DNA from: Phytophthora colocasiae
Lineage: Eukaryota; Oomycota; Peronosporomycetes; Peronosporales; Peronosporaceae
Assembly (NCBI GenBank): GCA_018806915.1
Contig: JAGKQI010000105.1
Span: 2,976,001-3,040,000 of the forward strand
Length of the DNA: 64,000 nucleotides
Reading direction: 5' to 3'
Position 1 is the first letter of the stretch; every line of letters starts with the position of its first letter. A model generated the notes under the pieces. That model made no database searches, was not told where the DNA came from, and worked only from the letters and a program-made list of their open reading frames with translations. Shown here piece by piece: positions 22,135 through 31,700 of this stretch. The translations under genes and the position numbers were made by a program.

Positions 22135-23251
22135 ATGCCGTCGCCCCCCGTGCCCGTGCAGGTCTCACAGAAGGACCTACCACGTGCCCTCACTATTCTG
22201 GTGCTTGGGTATGCTGCTATCACTTGGCTGGTGCTGCAAATGGACGATTATTTTGCTGCGGAGGACCAAGATGAGAACTTTAACTTCCCGTTCGTGCTCT
22301 GCTTGTTGACGACGACATTATTTGGATAAATGCAATAGACTGATACATGCTGCTGATCATAAATGCAGGAAGGTGGGGGTGTTTGTTGCGGTCTACACCA
22401 TCATGATGGCGGTATCTCGCTTCTATGAGCACGGTATGGACTGATAGCACTGGAAAGTGTTGATTCTTTTGAGCTAACTGTAGTTGTTGCCAATGCTACA
22501 GGTACATACATTCTGTACGAGATGCTGTGGGCATGCAATGTCTCTCTTGTGCTGGTGGTCTTGGCTCTTTACTTTTCGAAGCCATTCCTCGTTGGCGTGG
22601 CGGTACGTGCTCATATAGTCATGTTTTTGCTGCTAAAACCAAGCTGAAGATGATTGAGATCCTCTTGTTCGACGTGTAGATGGTGACAGTATCTGGTGAT
22701 CAGCTACTCTGGTATGTTGATACCATGTCGTTTCTGCTTAGTGGCAAGTTCGTCACAGGCGCCATGAAGTACCTCACATACCCAGAGAACCGCTCGTTCT
22801 CCAAGACGGTCTTCGCAACGCACCACCTGTGGTTCCTGCCTGTATGCCTCTACGTAAGTGAACCAGCCAGTGCTTCTTCTTGTCACATCATAACATTATC
22901 TACTGTCTACAGATTACAACTGGCCACGGCGGCATGCACGGCTCGAGCTTCGTTGGGTCATGCATCCTGACTACGTTCCTTGCTATTTTCTGCCGCGCAT
23001 TGACGCCCTTTGAAGTGCGCGTGCCTGGTAGCGACCATGTCATTTACCTAAACGTGAACGGAGGGTATGAGTTCTGGAAGGACATCAAGATTCCACTGCT
23101 CCATTTGCTGGACCACCACCACCCAGCACTGTACATTCCTTACCTGGCTGTTGTGGGGAACCTCGTTGCAAACGGCTTCCCACATATGCTGGTGCTGGGT
23201 GTTGCGCTTGGTCTCCAGTTTAACCCCCTTCTCGAAGGAATTACGCACTGA
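22135..23251 (+). CDS. Multi-pass membrane protein, five exons, function unknown
   Basis: Exon 1 starts at the ATG at 22135 with a proline-rich leader and a transmembrane stretch (TILVLGYAAITWLVL). Later exons begin near 22370, 22501, 22681 and 22915 and splice in phase to further hydrophobic helices. Conserved-looking blocks are SGDQLLWYVDTMSFLLSGKF, FATHHLWFLP and HGGMHGSSFVGSC, then YEFWKDIKIPLLHLLDHHHP and VVGNLV. The first junction is unclear because the apparent end of exon 1 shows GGATAAATG where a GT donor is expected. The histidine-rich segments could bind metal or act catalytically, but I do not recognise the family. A partial copy of the last exon lies at 24243-24372. Confidence 0.68.
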
Positions 23252-23448
23252 ATAGCCAGCAATGCTGGACCCCCAGCATAGACTACGATTTGTAGCACTC
23301 GCTGCAGTTTTGAGCAAACTTTGGATAGGTGCTAAATCACGGTTTGGTGAAGAAAAATCAGTCTTTCAGAGGAGTTTAAGATAGCTTTCAATCCATATCC
23401 GCATCCATGATTTTGCCGAAAATCCGGCATTCCACAAAAACGTACACG

Positions 23449-23830
23449 ATGGTCAAGTTGTTTTGTGCGGTCGTCGGAGCAGGAAAAATCTTCTCCGTTG
23501 ATGTGGAGCTCAGCGACAGTGTCACTGACGCCAAGTCGAAGATTAAGAAGAAATTGCCCAATAGCGATAACTTCGATGCTCCTCTTCTCAAGCTGTATAT
23601 GGCGATGGAGGGTGACGCCTGGCTGAAGTCGAAAGACGAGGCCATAGGAGAATCGTTCCTCAGATCAAATCAACAACCTCACACAGAAGCACTTGGAGTT
23701 GGATAACGCCGATCGTATCCGCGATGATGAAGCACCTTCAACGAAACAGGACACGACATCCAGTTGCTGGTGGTATATCAAGATGGATATGAATTCGTGG
23801 AATATGGTAAGTGAATTCTGGCTCGAGCAG
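23449..23830 (+). pseudogene. Crinkler (CRN) effector N-terminus, degraded
   Basis: CRN proteins are secreted or translocated oomycete effectors. They have a conserved N-terminal module, a LFLAK-type motif about 50 residues in, and a later HVLVxxP-type motif. The frame here opens at 23449 with the typical MVKLFCAVVG start and has LKLYMAM where LFLAK is expected. It meets a stop at 23706 and further stops before a recognisable IQLLVVYQDG segment in the same frame at about 23760. No C-terminal effector domain is joined on. It is therefore a relic and unlikely to be functional. Confidence 0.72.
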
Positions 23831-24242
23831 AGGATGAAGTTGCGACAGGAAGCTTTGACTCGTCGAGTCACGATAGATCGAGTCAGACTCGATCTATCGT
23901 GATGTTAATTTATACAAAACTGTTTGACCACCTCAGAGCAGAATGGATTCGCTGAAACTTTCGTGGAGACTGTTGACTCTCTCGTGGATGCCATGGCCCC
24001 TGTTTGCAGTCGAGAAGGAGAAACGTGCTTAACTACGGTCGCTGGAGTTACTGCCGTTCTGATATCACTGGTAGGAATCATGAAGTCCTGGAGACGACAC
24101 ACCAAATCGAGGAGGCCGCTTGCAGCATTGGATTGAATCTACCCCTGTTAACCATTGTCTTTGATTCCGAGCAGTGATGATGAGAATCACCCAGACTCGC
24201 CATTACTTGTAGCATCTTCGTGGAATGATATCACGGTTGTCC

Positions 24243-24372
24243 ACTAAACTTTTACCTGAACGCGAACGGATGCTATGAGTTCTGGAAGGACATCAAGATT
24301 CAACTGCCCCATTTGCTGAACCACCACCACCCGGTACTGTATATTCTTTACCTGGCTGTTGTGGGGAACCTC
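24243..24372 (+). pseudogene. Truncated duplicate of the membrane-protein last exon
   Basis: About 130 bp match 23043-23165 of the upstream membrane gene at most positions, including the stretch encoding YEFWKDIKI and a three-histidine run. Substitutions and loss of flanking sequence show it is a dead copy. The CRN relic lies between the two copies. Confidence 0.75.
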
Positions 24373-24523
24373 ACTGAGTAGCTGTGGATAAATGTTGTTG
24401 CCAAAGTGAAAGAAAAAATGCAATGATCCAGATTTTCAGCCTTGTTATTGTGATTTGGTGTGAACTTTAGCCACAATGGCATGGCTTCCATGGTGCTGGT
24501 AAAACATGGAGCTACGATCAAGA

Positions 24524-25446
24524 TCAGATTCGCCTTGGCGACTGGCTTCGAGCGTTTGAACAACTCCTACTTGATGAGCGACGGTGAGATGTGCCTCTTT
24601 TTCGAGAATAACCATCATCACCGCGTTCTCGACGTAAATCGCCAAAAGAACGAGAGCTACGTGTAAGAGAATGAGATCTGCTCCGTCGATGGTGGTCTCG
24701 GCTGCGGCTACTAGACGGCAGTCGTGAGTGCTCCCTCGATCTCGACCTCGAGCGTAACAATTCCCTGGTTTTGTCACGTCGATCTCTCTCTCCATGTCGT
24801 CTCGGATATAAGTCCCGTTCGCGACTTCTGCTACGCCCTCGCTTTTCTACACGTCGTTTTTTATGGCCTCTATCATCACCACTGTCCTCCTCGTATCGAC
24901 GTTTCTCCTTTTTTGCTTCCTTTCTCGCTTTTTTCTTCTCCTTCTTCTCCCTCTTCTTCATCTTCTTCTTCTCCTTCTTCAACTTCTTCCGGTTCTTCCT
25001 CTCTTTAGAATCCTCATCCGACGAAGAATCAGAAGAATCCGATGTCTCTGAACCCTTAAGCTCTCCACAGTCCTCAATCATCACAGTCTGCATCGGCGCT
25101 GGCTTGTCATTGGCCACCGTCTCCACATTCTCCATCTTCCTCACCACATCCATTCCCTTCTCCACCTCCCCAAACACCACGTGTTTCCCATCCAAATGCG
25201 GTGTGGCCACAGTCGTAATAAAGAACTGACTTCCATTCGTGTTCTTGCCAGCATTCGCCATAGACAACAGTCCAGCCTTCGTGTGTCGGTACTTAAAGTT
25301 TTCATCTACGAATTTCCCTCCATATATCGATTCTCCACCCGTTCCATTTCGATTGGAGAAGTCTCCACCCTGCAGCATAAATCCTTTGATAATGCGATGG
25401 AATGGCACCTTCTTATAGTGCAGAACTTTGCCTGTAGTGCGTCCCA
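24524..25446 (-). pseudogene. RS-rich cyclophilin, 3' part (gene cut by the Copia element)
   Basis: This is the larger part of a cyclophilin-type peptidyl-prolyl isomerase, which catalyses cis-trans isomerisation at proline. The visible core reads [47 protein letters not shown] and [11 protein letters not shown], with the catalytic Arg, Phe-Met-Gln and Gln-Phe-Phe positions present. After the domain comes an acidic Ser tract, a long Lys-rich run and Arg-Ser repeats, the layout of spliceosomal cyclophilins such as SRcyp/PPIG. The N-terminal part lies beyond the retroelement at 30366-30503. With one copy of the 5-bp target sequence TCCCA, the two parts join in frame through GECGLG and RTTGKV. 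Confidence 0.9.
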
Positions 25447-25602
25447 TGTTGGAAACCACCGAGTGGTTTCGGCCGGTTAGCAACCCCCGCGGAGATTGCG
25501 AGTAGAAGTCGTAGGTAACGGACGCTAGTCGATAAGGCCGAAGCAATAAACCAGTTCTACATTTACTATCAACTACTCAAGTCCTCTCTAGCCGATTCAA
25601 TA
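25447..25602 (+). repeat. Left LTR of the Copia element
   Basis: This 156-bp LTR begins TGTTG and ends CAATA. It appears identical to the right LTR at 30210-30365. It is preceded by TCCCA at 25442-25446. Confidence 0.95.
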
Positions 25603-25617
25603 GGTTATGAGCTCAAG
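25603..25617 (+). promoter_or_regulatory. Primer-binding site, half-tRNA initiator-Met type
   Basis: GGTTATGAGCTCAAG starts right after the left LTR and is complementary to an anticodon-arm sequence containing CAT, as in Drosophila copia, which primes from an internal fragment of initiator tRNA-Met. The Gag start codon at 25607 lies inside this site. Confidence 0.65.
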
Positions 25618-26881
25618 TCGCACTACGAAGGAAGTCATGCCTCGCGAGCCGCATGAGCAAGTCGCAGCCCCTGCCCCAGTCGCCGTTGTAGCCGACGGTC
25701 AAGCCTCTGGCCCTACAACTGTCGAGCAAGGAGCTCCTGCCCATGGCGAAAGCGAAGACACCAGCATTCCACCTACCCACGCAAGTGGAGGTCGTACACC
25801 TGCGGTTGCTGACCGGCTAGACCAAATGTTTGAACTCCTCGTTGGCCTGAGCGAACGAGTCGTGCGCATGGAGAATTCTCAACGTCACCCTGGCTCCAGC
25901 ATCTCAACGGATGTCGACATGGAGCAAAGCGTGTTTGGGCGTATAGTACGCAACGAGCTCGAACGCCGGCTGCGAGCCGACTCTCTTGAAGAAGCAATGG
26001 GGGTAGGCCCAAATGCGGCTAGGTTGCGGCACGGCTCACCACCGCTTGCCCCCTGGCAAGCACCATCTGTACCGCCACTCCCAAACACCCACCAGCCAGT
26101 ACAAGGCACCCACCAACCCCACCATGCTGAACAAGCGGCGGCCCAACCGCCGCAACCGGCTGGATATTGGCCTGCAGCAGGCGTCCGAGTGCCGACCACT
26201 CGTGAGATGAAACTGGCAATTCAACCCTTCAGCGGCAAAGAAACCTACAAGGGCCTCGGTAGCGGTTTCTTCCAGTGGGGGCACCGGTTCGTACGTCAAT
26301 TAATAATTGCGCAACAGGCGTGCCGTTTCGACTGGCCTGAAGACATAAAGATAAACTTACTCGGCAACTACCTCACGGGATCCGCTCACTCGTATTATGT
26401 GGGACAACTCGATCGGTGGTGTTCCGAACAGCAAACGCTTGAACACGTTATGAACCGGATGCTGCAAGCATTTCATACTCCTGTCACGAGTGATCAAGCA
26501 GTGCGGATGATGTCGGCCAAGAAACGTGACGACCGAACCTGGACAGAGCACTACATGTATCTTGTAGCCATTCAGCAGGCTGCAGGAACACCAGAAAGCA
26601 CCGTGCTAGAATACATCATCAAGTCTGCACCAGCAGAAATGAAGGGCATACTGACGTCAAGGTTGAACGACCAGAGAGCAGACTACGTGAAACAAGCAGA
26701 AGAGCTAGCCCATTTCGCCCAACGCCACGAACGCGACCTTGGTGGAACAAGACGTTCAAACCCAGGAACTATCAACCACGTTGGTGACCCAAGCGACATA
26801 AAATCCTGCTTTCGGTGCGGTGAAACAGGCCACCTCAAACGTAATTGCCCGAAAGAACTCACCGCAAGCCCGACGAGGTAG
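25607..26881 (+). CDS. Copia Gag with CCHC zinc knuckle
   Basis: This structural protein packages the element's RNA. The 424 residues start within the primer-binding site. An Ala/Pro-rich N-terminal half is followed by a retrotransposon gag core (around FFQWGHRFVRQLI through DYVKQAEELAHFAQ) and a CCHC knuckle, CFRCGETGHLKRNC, near the C-terminus. The frame stops at 26881 and the protease region continues in the -1 frame, overlapping from about 26845. Confidence 0.9.
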   Translation: MSSSRTTKEVMPREPHEQVAAPAPVAVVADGQASGPTTVEQGAPAHGESEDTSIPPTHASGGRTPAVADRLDQMFELLVGLSERVVRMENSQRHPGSSISTDVDMEQSVFGRIVRNELERRLRADSLEEAMGVGPNAARLRHGSPPLAPWQAPSVPPLPNTHQPVQGTHQPHHAEQAAAQPPQPAGYWPAAGVRVPTTREMKLAIQPFSGKETYKGLGSGFFQWGHRFVRQLIIAQQACRFDWPEDIKINLLGNYLTGSAHSYYVGQLDRWCSEQQTLEHVMNRMLQAFHTPVTSDQAVRMMSAKKRDDRTWTEHYMYLVAIQQAAGTPESTVLEYIIKSAPAEMKGILTSRLNDQRADYVKQAEELAHFAQRHERDLGGTRRSNPGTINHVGDPSDIKSCFRCGETGHLKRNCPKELTASPTR

Positions 26882-27540
26882 TCAGCTTTGTGCTTGCCGT
26901 GAACAATGTCGAAGGTGGTGTGGACAACACGTGGGTCTTGGACAGCGGAGCAAGCCGACACCTTGTGCGAAGCGCTGACATGCTTCAAGATGCTGTTGAG
27001 GTAGACGAAAAGTGCATCGTGGCAGACGGAGCCACGCTTCCGGTCAAGCTCAAGGGAAAAGTCACTTTTGAAGTCACCACAAACGGAAGGATTCACCTCA
27101 TCACGCTGACAGACGTCTACTTCTCCGAAAACCTCGCGCGAAACATAATCTCTTACGTAAAGCTCGAGCGTCAAGGCTACGTGCTGCAGTACCAAGGAGA
27201 AAAGCGATACATCGGACGTCCCGGCAAAGGAGTCTGGCTGTTTGAAGTGGAACGCCGAAATGGTGTACTTGTGGTAGACACAACGTCAGCTCACACTCAA
27301 AGTCGGGAATGCGTGCAAGACGTGATATTCGCTGCTCTTCAGGAAAGTGACGCAGAGACAGCGCCGGACATCGTTAGTGGCTCGCTTATGAAATTTCACG
27401 AGCGTTTGGCGCACGTGAGCTACGACACAATCGAGAGAATGGCAGCAGAACCGGGATCCGGTATCAAACTTACCGATCGGACACGGCAAAACTGCCTGAC
27501 ATGTGCTCGAAGCAAGCAAACAGAAGTCCCCGCAGTCTAA
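26845..27540 (+). CDS. Copia protease and GAG-pre-integrase segment
   Basis: An open segment without an ATG, in the -1 frame relative to Gag. It carries the aspartic-protease motif WVLDSGASRH and then the integrase zinc-binding HHCC region (FHERLAHVSYDTIERM and CLTCARSK). The stop at 27540 comes just after CARSKQ, and the integrase core resumes in the +1 frame. It must be expressed as part of a Gag-Pol fusion by recoding, or the element carries two small indels. Confidence 0.85.
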   Translation: MPERTHRKPDEVVSFVLAVNNVEGGVDNTWVLDSGASRHLVRSADMLQDAVEVDEKCIVADGATLPVKLKGKVTFEVTTNGRIHLITLTDVYFSENLARNIISYVKLERQGYVLQYQGEKRYIGRPGKGVWLFEVERRNGVLVVDTTSAHTQSRECVQDVIFAALQESDAETAPDIVSGSLMKFHERLAHVSYDTIERMAAEPGSGIKLTDRTRQNCLTCARSKQTEVPAV

Positions 27541-30184
27541 ACGAGACAGTGGAGAACACGCACCAGTTGATCGTATCGGTGGTGTTATTTGCAGTGACCT
27601 AAAGGGACCGATGACGCCAGCCGACCGACGCGGAAACAGGTATCTCGTCAACTTCGTGGATCATAAGTCGAACTACTGCAGAGTGTTCGTTGCGAGGACG
27701 AAGGACGCGGCGGCTAAAATGTTCGAGCATTTTCTGACCTACTTCGAGAAAAGGTTTAATTGTCGAGTCCACGTGCTGCGCACCGATGGAGGCGGTGAAT
27801 ACCGAAATGTCGACCTCTTCTGTAAGTCGTCGGGGGTGGCACGGCAAATTAGCGAGGCTAATAATCAAGCATCAAACGGGAAAGCGGAGAGGATGCACAG
27901 GACCATCTTGAATATGGCACGGTCGATGATTTTTGTGTCAGGACTGCCACTCAGCTTCTGGGGAGATGCGGTCGAGTATGCCGCCTACATACTCAACAGA
28001 GTGTCGACGAGAGCCAACGCCAAGCGAATGTCGCCATTGGAGGTTCTGACGGGCGTAAAGCCAAGCCTTGCGGACATCGTGACGTTCGGCAGCAAATGTA
28101 CTGTTAGGAGAGACGTCGGGAAAGCAGCGCTGAAGCCTCGGGCACAAGTTGGTATCATTGTGGGAAAAAATGATGAAACCAAAGGATACCGGCTTTACCT
28201 GCCTGCGGATAAGCTTGTCGTGACCTCGCAGCACGTGCAGAACGTGGAGACTCTCAATGATGAACAGAACAAACAGCTTCAACAACAGTTGCAGACTGAA
28301 GACCCAGCGTTAGCAAAAGAGGCCGTCACAACAAGCTCGGGGAAGACCAAGGGTAACAAGCGCAAGACACGACGCGCTAGAATGTCGAAGCGTTCGGATT
28401 CTCGATCAGAAGGAGGTTCGATGTCGGAAGGTGTCTCCTCACCCAATACACTATCAGGCGGGAAGGTGGAAGATCACCCCGAGAGCGAAGGAAAAACTCG
28501 TCCGCGAACGAGGTACATGGGTTCGAAACATGTACCAGTCGCGGAAGTTAATCTTGCAGCTACACCTGATCCCAGAAACTATCGCGAGGCCATGAAATCC
28601 GAGGAAGCTGACAAATGGAAGGAGGCAGTGGTAGAAGAGCTGTCGGCGCTAGAAAGGAATGGAACCTGGGAATTAGTTCCAAGGCCAACGGGTGCGCGAG
28701 TCCTACACACCAAGTGGGTATTCAAGACGAAGACGCATGCTGACGGGGCAATTGAACGTCGCAAGGGCCGTATGGTTGTTTGTGGGAACGAGCAAGAGCT
28801 TGGAGTGAATTACACGTTGACGTTCTCCGCGGTGCTCGATATGTCAACGGGCAAAGTGCTGCTCGTAATGGCTCAAATTTGGGGTGTACCCGCGCGGCAC
28901 GGCGACGTGCCCAACGCGTACGTCAAAGCGGGTAAAGAAGAAGGGATCGAGATCTACATAGCCGTGCCTGATGGAATGGAGATTGACGAAGATACTTTAC
29001 GACGCTTTGGGGTGCAGAGCAAACGAGAAATAGTGCTGAGGCTGCTCAAGAGCTTGTATGGGCTTAAGCAGGCGGGAAGAATGTGGAATCAGTTGCTTCA
29101 CAAAACACTACTCAAGTTGGCATTCGTCCAGTGCTATGCAGACAGTTGTTTGTATCACAAACAAGATGCTGACGGGACGACACTCGTTGGTGTGTATGTC
29201 GATGATCTACTCGTCACCGGTACTAGCAATGCCAGAGTTGACCAGTTCTTTTCGGATATGCAGTGCCTGGCCCTGAAAGACTTAGGGGTGGTGACCAAGT
29301 TTCTTGGTGTTCATTTCAAGCAGAATGGTGACGGCTGGATACTTGATCAAGCGCAAACTATCAGCGAAATGCTTACGAGATTTGACCTAGCAGAGGCAAA
29401 ACCGGTGAGAGCCCCAATCGGGCAAGATGGAGAGGACGACGATGTGTTATTACCTGACGGCGGAGAAGGCACGCGTGAACGACCGACCGTACGCAGGTTT
29501 CAGTCACTCGTGGGTAGTTTGCTGTGGGTGGCAAGATGCACTCGACCCGATATTTCTTTCGCGGTTCATCGTGTTACTCGACGTGCCCATGCGCCGACTG
29601 AGTCGGACTGGCGCTTGGCCAAGCGGATAGCACGATATCTTAAGGGAACTATCGATGTTAAGTTCGAGATGATGGCAGTGCCGGCAAAAAGAGGCATGAA
29701 GATCAAAGCTTACAGTGACGCGGATTTTGCAGCCGACGTCAGTGATCGTAAGTCCGTGAGCGGGGTGGTTCTGGTGCTTGGTGGTGCTATCGTGGGATGG
29801 TTGTGCAAGAAACAGACTGGGGTAGCACTGTCCACGATGGAAGCCGAGTTTGTGGCTGCTTCACACGCGACCACCGAAATGCTCGGGTTAAGGGAGCTGC
29901 TGACAGAGATTGGTGTGGCTGTTGAAGAACCGATGGAGTTACGTGTCGACAATCAAGCCGCGATTAAGCAAATTGAAGGAGAGGATACCTCTGGAAGAGC
30001 GAAGCACATCGATGTGCGTCACAAGTTCACTAAAGATTTGTGCAAGAAAGGTGTGATCGAGGTCGAGTACTGTGAGTCAAAGGAGATGATTGCCGACTTA
30101 CTGACGAAGGCGCTCGCGGCGCCACGTTTAAAGGAGTTAAGGATGCTGGTCGGTTTGCAAGAAGAGGCTACAGCGGGTGATTAG
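27503..30184 (+). CDS. Copia integrase, reverse transcriptase and RNase H
   Basis: An 893-codon open segment in the same frame as Gag. The integrase DDE set is visible in CSDLKGPM, LRTDGGGEYRN and NGKAERMHRT. The reverse transcriptase starts around WKEAVVEELSALERNGTWEL and has the catalytic YVDDLLVTG box and a SLYGLKQAGRMW block. RNase H ends the protein, with YSDADFAAD and STMEAEFVAASHAT. All polymerase and integrase catalytic residues appear intact. Confidence 0.93.
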   Translation: MLEASKQKSPQSKRDSGEHAPVDRIGGVICSDLKGPMTPADRRGNRYLVNFVDHKSNYCRVFVARTKDAAAKMFEHFLTYFEKRFNCRVHVLRTDGGGEYRNVDLFCKSSGVARQISEANNQASNGKAERMHRTILNMARSMIFVSGLPLSFWGDAVEYAAYILNRVSTRANAKRMSPLEVLTGVKPSLADIVTFGSKCTVRRDVGKAALKPRAQVGIIVGKNDETKGYRLYLPADKLVVTSQHVQNVETLNDEQNKQLQQQLQTEDPALAKEAVTTSSGKTKGNKRKTRRARMSKRSDSRSEGGSMSEGVSSPNTLSGGKVEDHPESEGKTRPRTRYMGSKHVPVAEVNLAATPDPRNYREAMKSEEADKWKEAVVEELSALERNGTWELVPRPTGARVLHTKWVFKTKTHADGAIERRKGRMVVCGNEQELGVNYTLTFSAVLDMSTGKVLLVMAQIWGVPARHGDVPNAYVKAGKEEGIEIYIAVPDGMEIDEDTLRRFGVQSKREIVLRLLKSLYGLKQAGRMWNQLLHKTLLKLAFVQCYADSCLYHKQDADGTTLVGVYVDDLLVTGTSNARVDQFFSDMQCLALKDLGVVTKFLGVHFKQNGDGWILDQAQTISEMLTRFDLAEAKPVRAPIGQDGEDDDVLLPDGGEGTRERPTVRRFQSLVGSLLWVARCTRPDISFAVHRVTRRAHAPTESDWRLAKRIARYLKGTIDVKFEMMAVPAKRGMKIKAYSDADFAADVSDRKSVSGVVLVLGGAIVGWLCKKQTGVALSTMEAEFVAASHATTEMLGLRELLTEIGVAVEEPMELRVDNQAAIKQIEGEDTSGRAKHIDVRHKFTKDLCKKGVIEVEYCESKEMIADLLTKALAAPRLKELRMLVGLQEEATAGD

Positions 30185-30200
30185 CAACTCCGTGCGTGTC

Positions 30201-30209
30201 GAGAAGGAG
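30201..30209 (+). promoter_or_regulatory. Polypurine tract of the Copia element
   Basis: GAGAAGGAG abuts the right LTR, the usual site for plus-strand priming. Confidence 0.6.
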
Positions 30210-30365
30210 TGTTGGAAACCACCGAGTGGTTTCGGCCGGTTAGCAACCCCCGCGGAGATTGCGAGTAGAAGTCGTAGGTAACGGACGCTAGTCGATAAGG
30301 CCGAAGCAATAAACCAGTTCTACATTTACTATCAACTACTCAAGTCCTCTCTAGCCGATTCAATA
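30210..30365 (+). repeat. Right LTR of the Copia element
   Basis: 156 bp, apparently identical to the left LTR at 25447-25602. It is followed by the second TCCCA target copy at 30366-30370. Confidence 0.95.
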
Positions 30366-30503
30366 TCCCAGCCCACATTCTCCGGTGCATAATGAGCGGA
30401 AGTTCTCCGCAGTCTTGGGTACACCTGAATACAAGCGAAATACGATGCGTCCAGCCCGTGAGCCGCCGATAGAGACGTCGAAGTACACGCGGGACTCCTT
30501 CAT
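30366..30503 (-). pseudogene. RS-rich cyclophilin, 5' part
   Basis: N-terminal strands of the cyclophilin fold: [31 protein letters not shown] and SLCTGECG, from an ATG at 30503. The frame runs into the Copia right LTR; its continuation is 25446 to 24524. An intact allele would make one cyclophilin with a Lys/Arg-Ser tail. Confidence 0.9.
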
Positions 30504-30526
30504 CCTTCCTCTATAACCCAAATGAA

Positions 30527-30565
30527 TATGATTGGTCATAACATTATATTTTTGGACCAATCAAA
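30527..30565. promoter_or_regulatory. Bidirectional promoter with opposed CCAAT boxes
   Basis: The 101 bp between the divergent cyclophilin (ATG at 30503) and CWC15 (ATG at 30605) contain GATTGGTC at 30530-30537 and its exact reverse complement GACCAATC at 30555-30562. These are two CCAAT elements facing each other, an NF-Y-type arrangement that could serve both splicing-related genes. Confidence 0.55.
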
Positions 30566-30604
30566 TAAACAGAATCGTTTTAGAAACCAGGGACAGCAGC
30601 AAGA

Positions 30605-31619
30605 ATGACGACAGCGCACAGACCGACCTGGCACGCGGCGGTAGGGCAGTCAAACGAGGGAGGATGGCATGCTGGAGGTGCGTACGAGTGCTGCGCTTCG
30701 AACAGTACCCAGTTTACGTGTTAATTCGCAGTAATGGAGGCTAACTGGTCGTTAAAACGCTGTGGTTCGTAGGCAAATTGAGCGATCAGGTCTCAGCTCG
30801 CGACCTGCCGGCCCACAGGCGTCTTAAAATGAGGTGAGGATGGTTGGATAGATGTGACTGTATCGGTTTATACTTATAATGGATTTTGGGAACTTTAGGC
30901 AGGTTGGACAGGGAACAGCGAATGAGGTGGAGCTACTGGACCTACGCGAAGAACTGGAACGTAAGGAGGAGAAATACGAGGTGGAGAAGGGTAGCAAGAA
31001 GGACACTGCACAAGGTGGGATTGCTTTGTTGTTGAGCCTTTTGATGTGTAGTTTATTCATTGTGGCTGAGTGAACAGATAAATTACGTCGACTGGAAGAA
31101 AACAAGAAGATTCTTCTGCTGGGAGATGCTGTGGAGGACGAGCGCGAGGCTCAGCTGAAGAAGGTGGCAAGTAAATACAATGATGCAGATGATGGCGCTG
31201 ATTCTGAAGACTCCAGTGATTCGGATAGTGACAGGTACATGTTGTTTAGGTTGGTTCATTGTTGTGCTTATTGCTAAGTTGTTTGCAATCTGCTTATCTG
31301 TATCAGTGATGGCGAAGATGAAGAGGCTGAACTGATGCGGGAGCTTGAGAAAATCAAACAGGAACGCGAGGAAGAACGACTACGGAAGGAGGAAGAGGAA
31401 CGAAAAGCTGTCGAGCAACAGTCGCGAGAGGAGATTCTACAAGGAAATCCCCTCACGCAGCAGCAAGCAGCAGGTAGTGCTAAGATGAAGCGTCGGTGGA
31501 ATGATGACGTGGTCTTCAAGAACCAGTCCCGCAACGAGCCAGAGATCAAGAAGCGTTTTATCAACGATACGATCCGCAACGATTTCCACCGCCGCTTCTT
31601 GAGCAAGTTCGTGCAGTAA
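30605..31619 (+). CDS. CWC15: Spliceosome protein CWC15 (AD-002)
   Basis: CWC15 is a component of the Prp19/CDC5L-associated spliceosome. Five exons (30605-30677, 30773-30833, 30899-31014, 31078-31234, 31307-31619) splice in phase to 239 residues. The N-terminus MTTAHRPTWHAA and the C-terminus, with KRRWNDDVVFKNQ and KKRFINDTIRNDFHRRFL, are diagnostic. The middle has SARDLPAHRRLKMR, charged coiled coil and an Asp/Ser run, as in other CWC15 proteins. It shares a 101-bp divergent promoter with a cyclophilin of spliceosomal type, so both genes point to pre-mRNA splicing. The gene looks intact. Confidence 0.95.
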
Positions 31620-31700
31620 GAGTGCTCTCAAGAAGCTGTAGAGAATGAAAAGCTTATACGTTTTGCATGATTAACCTGCTGTGCTGTTCAAGCCACGTGG

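Larger units (their letters stand above)
25447..30365 (+). mobile_element. Ty1/Copia LTR retrotransposon, structurally complete
   Basis: A 4,919-bp element with 156-bp LTRs, a 5-bp target duplication TCCCA (25442-25446 and 30366-30370), a primer-binding site directly after the left LTR, Gag, protease, integrase, reverse transcriptase and RNase H in Copia order, and a purine tract before the right LTR. It lies in the cyclophilin coding sequence, opposite in orientation. The seemingly identical LTRs indicate recent insertion. Confidence 0.95.

Noticed and set aside
24771..25229. Phe/Ser-rich plus-strand ORF that looks like a membrane protein
   Set aside because: It is the complement of the Lys-rich tail of the cyclophilin; no independent support.
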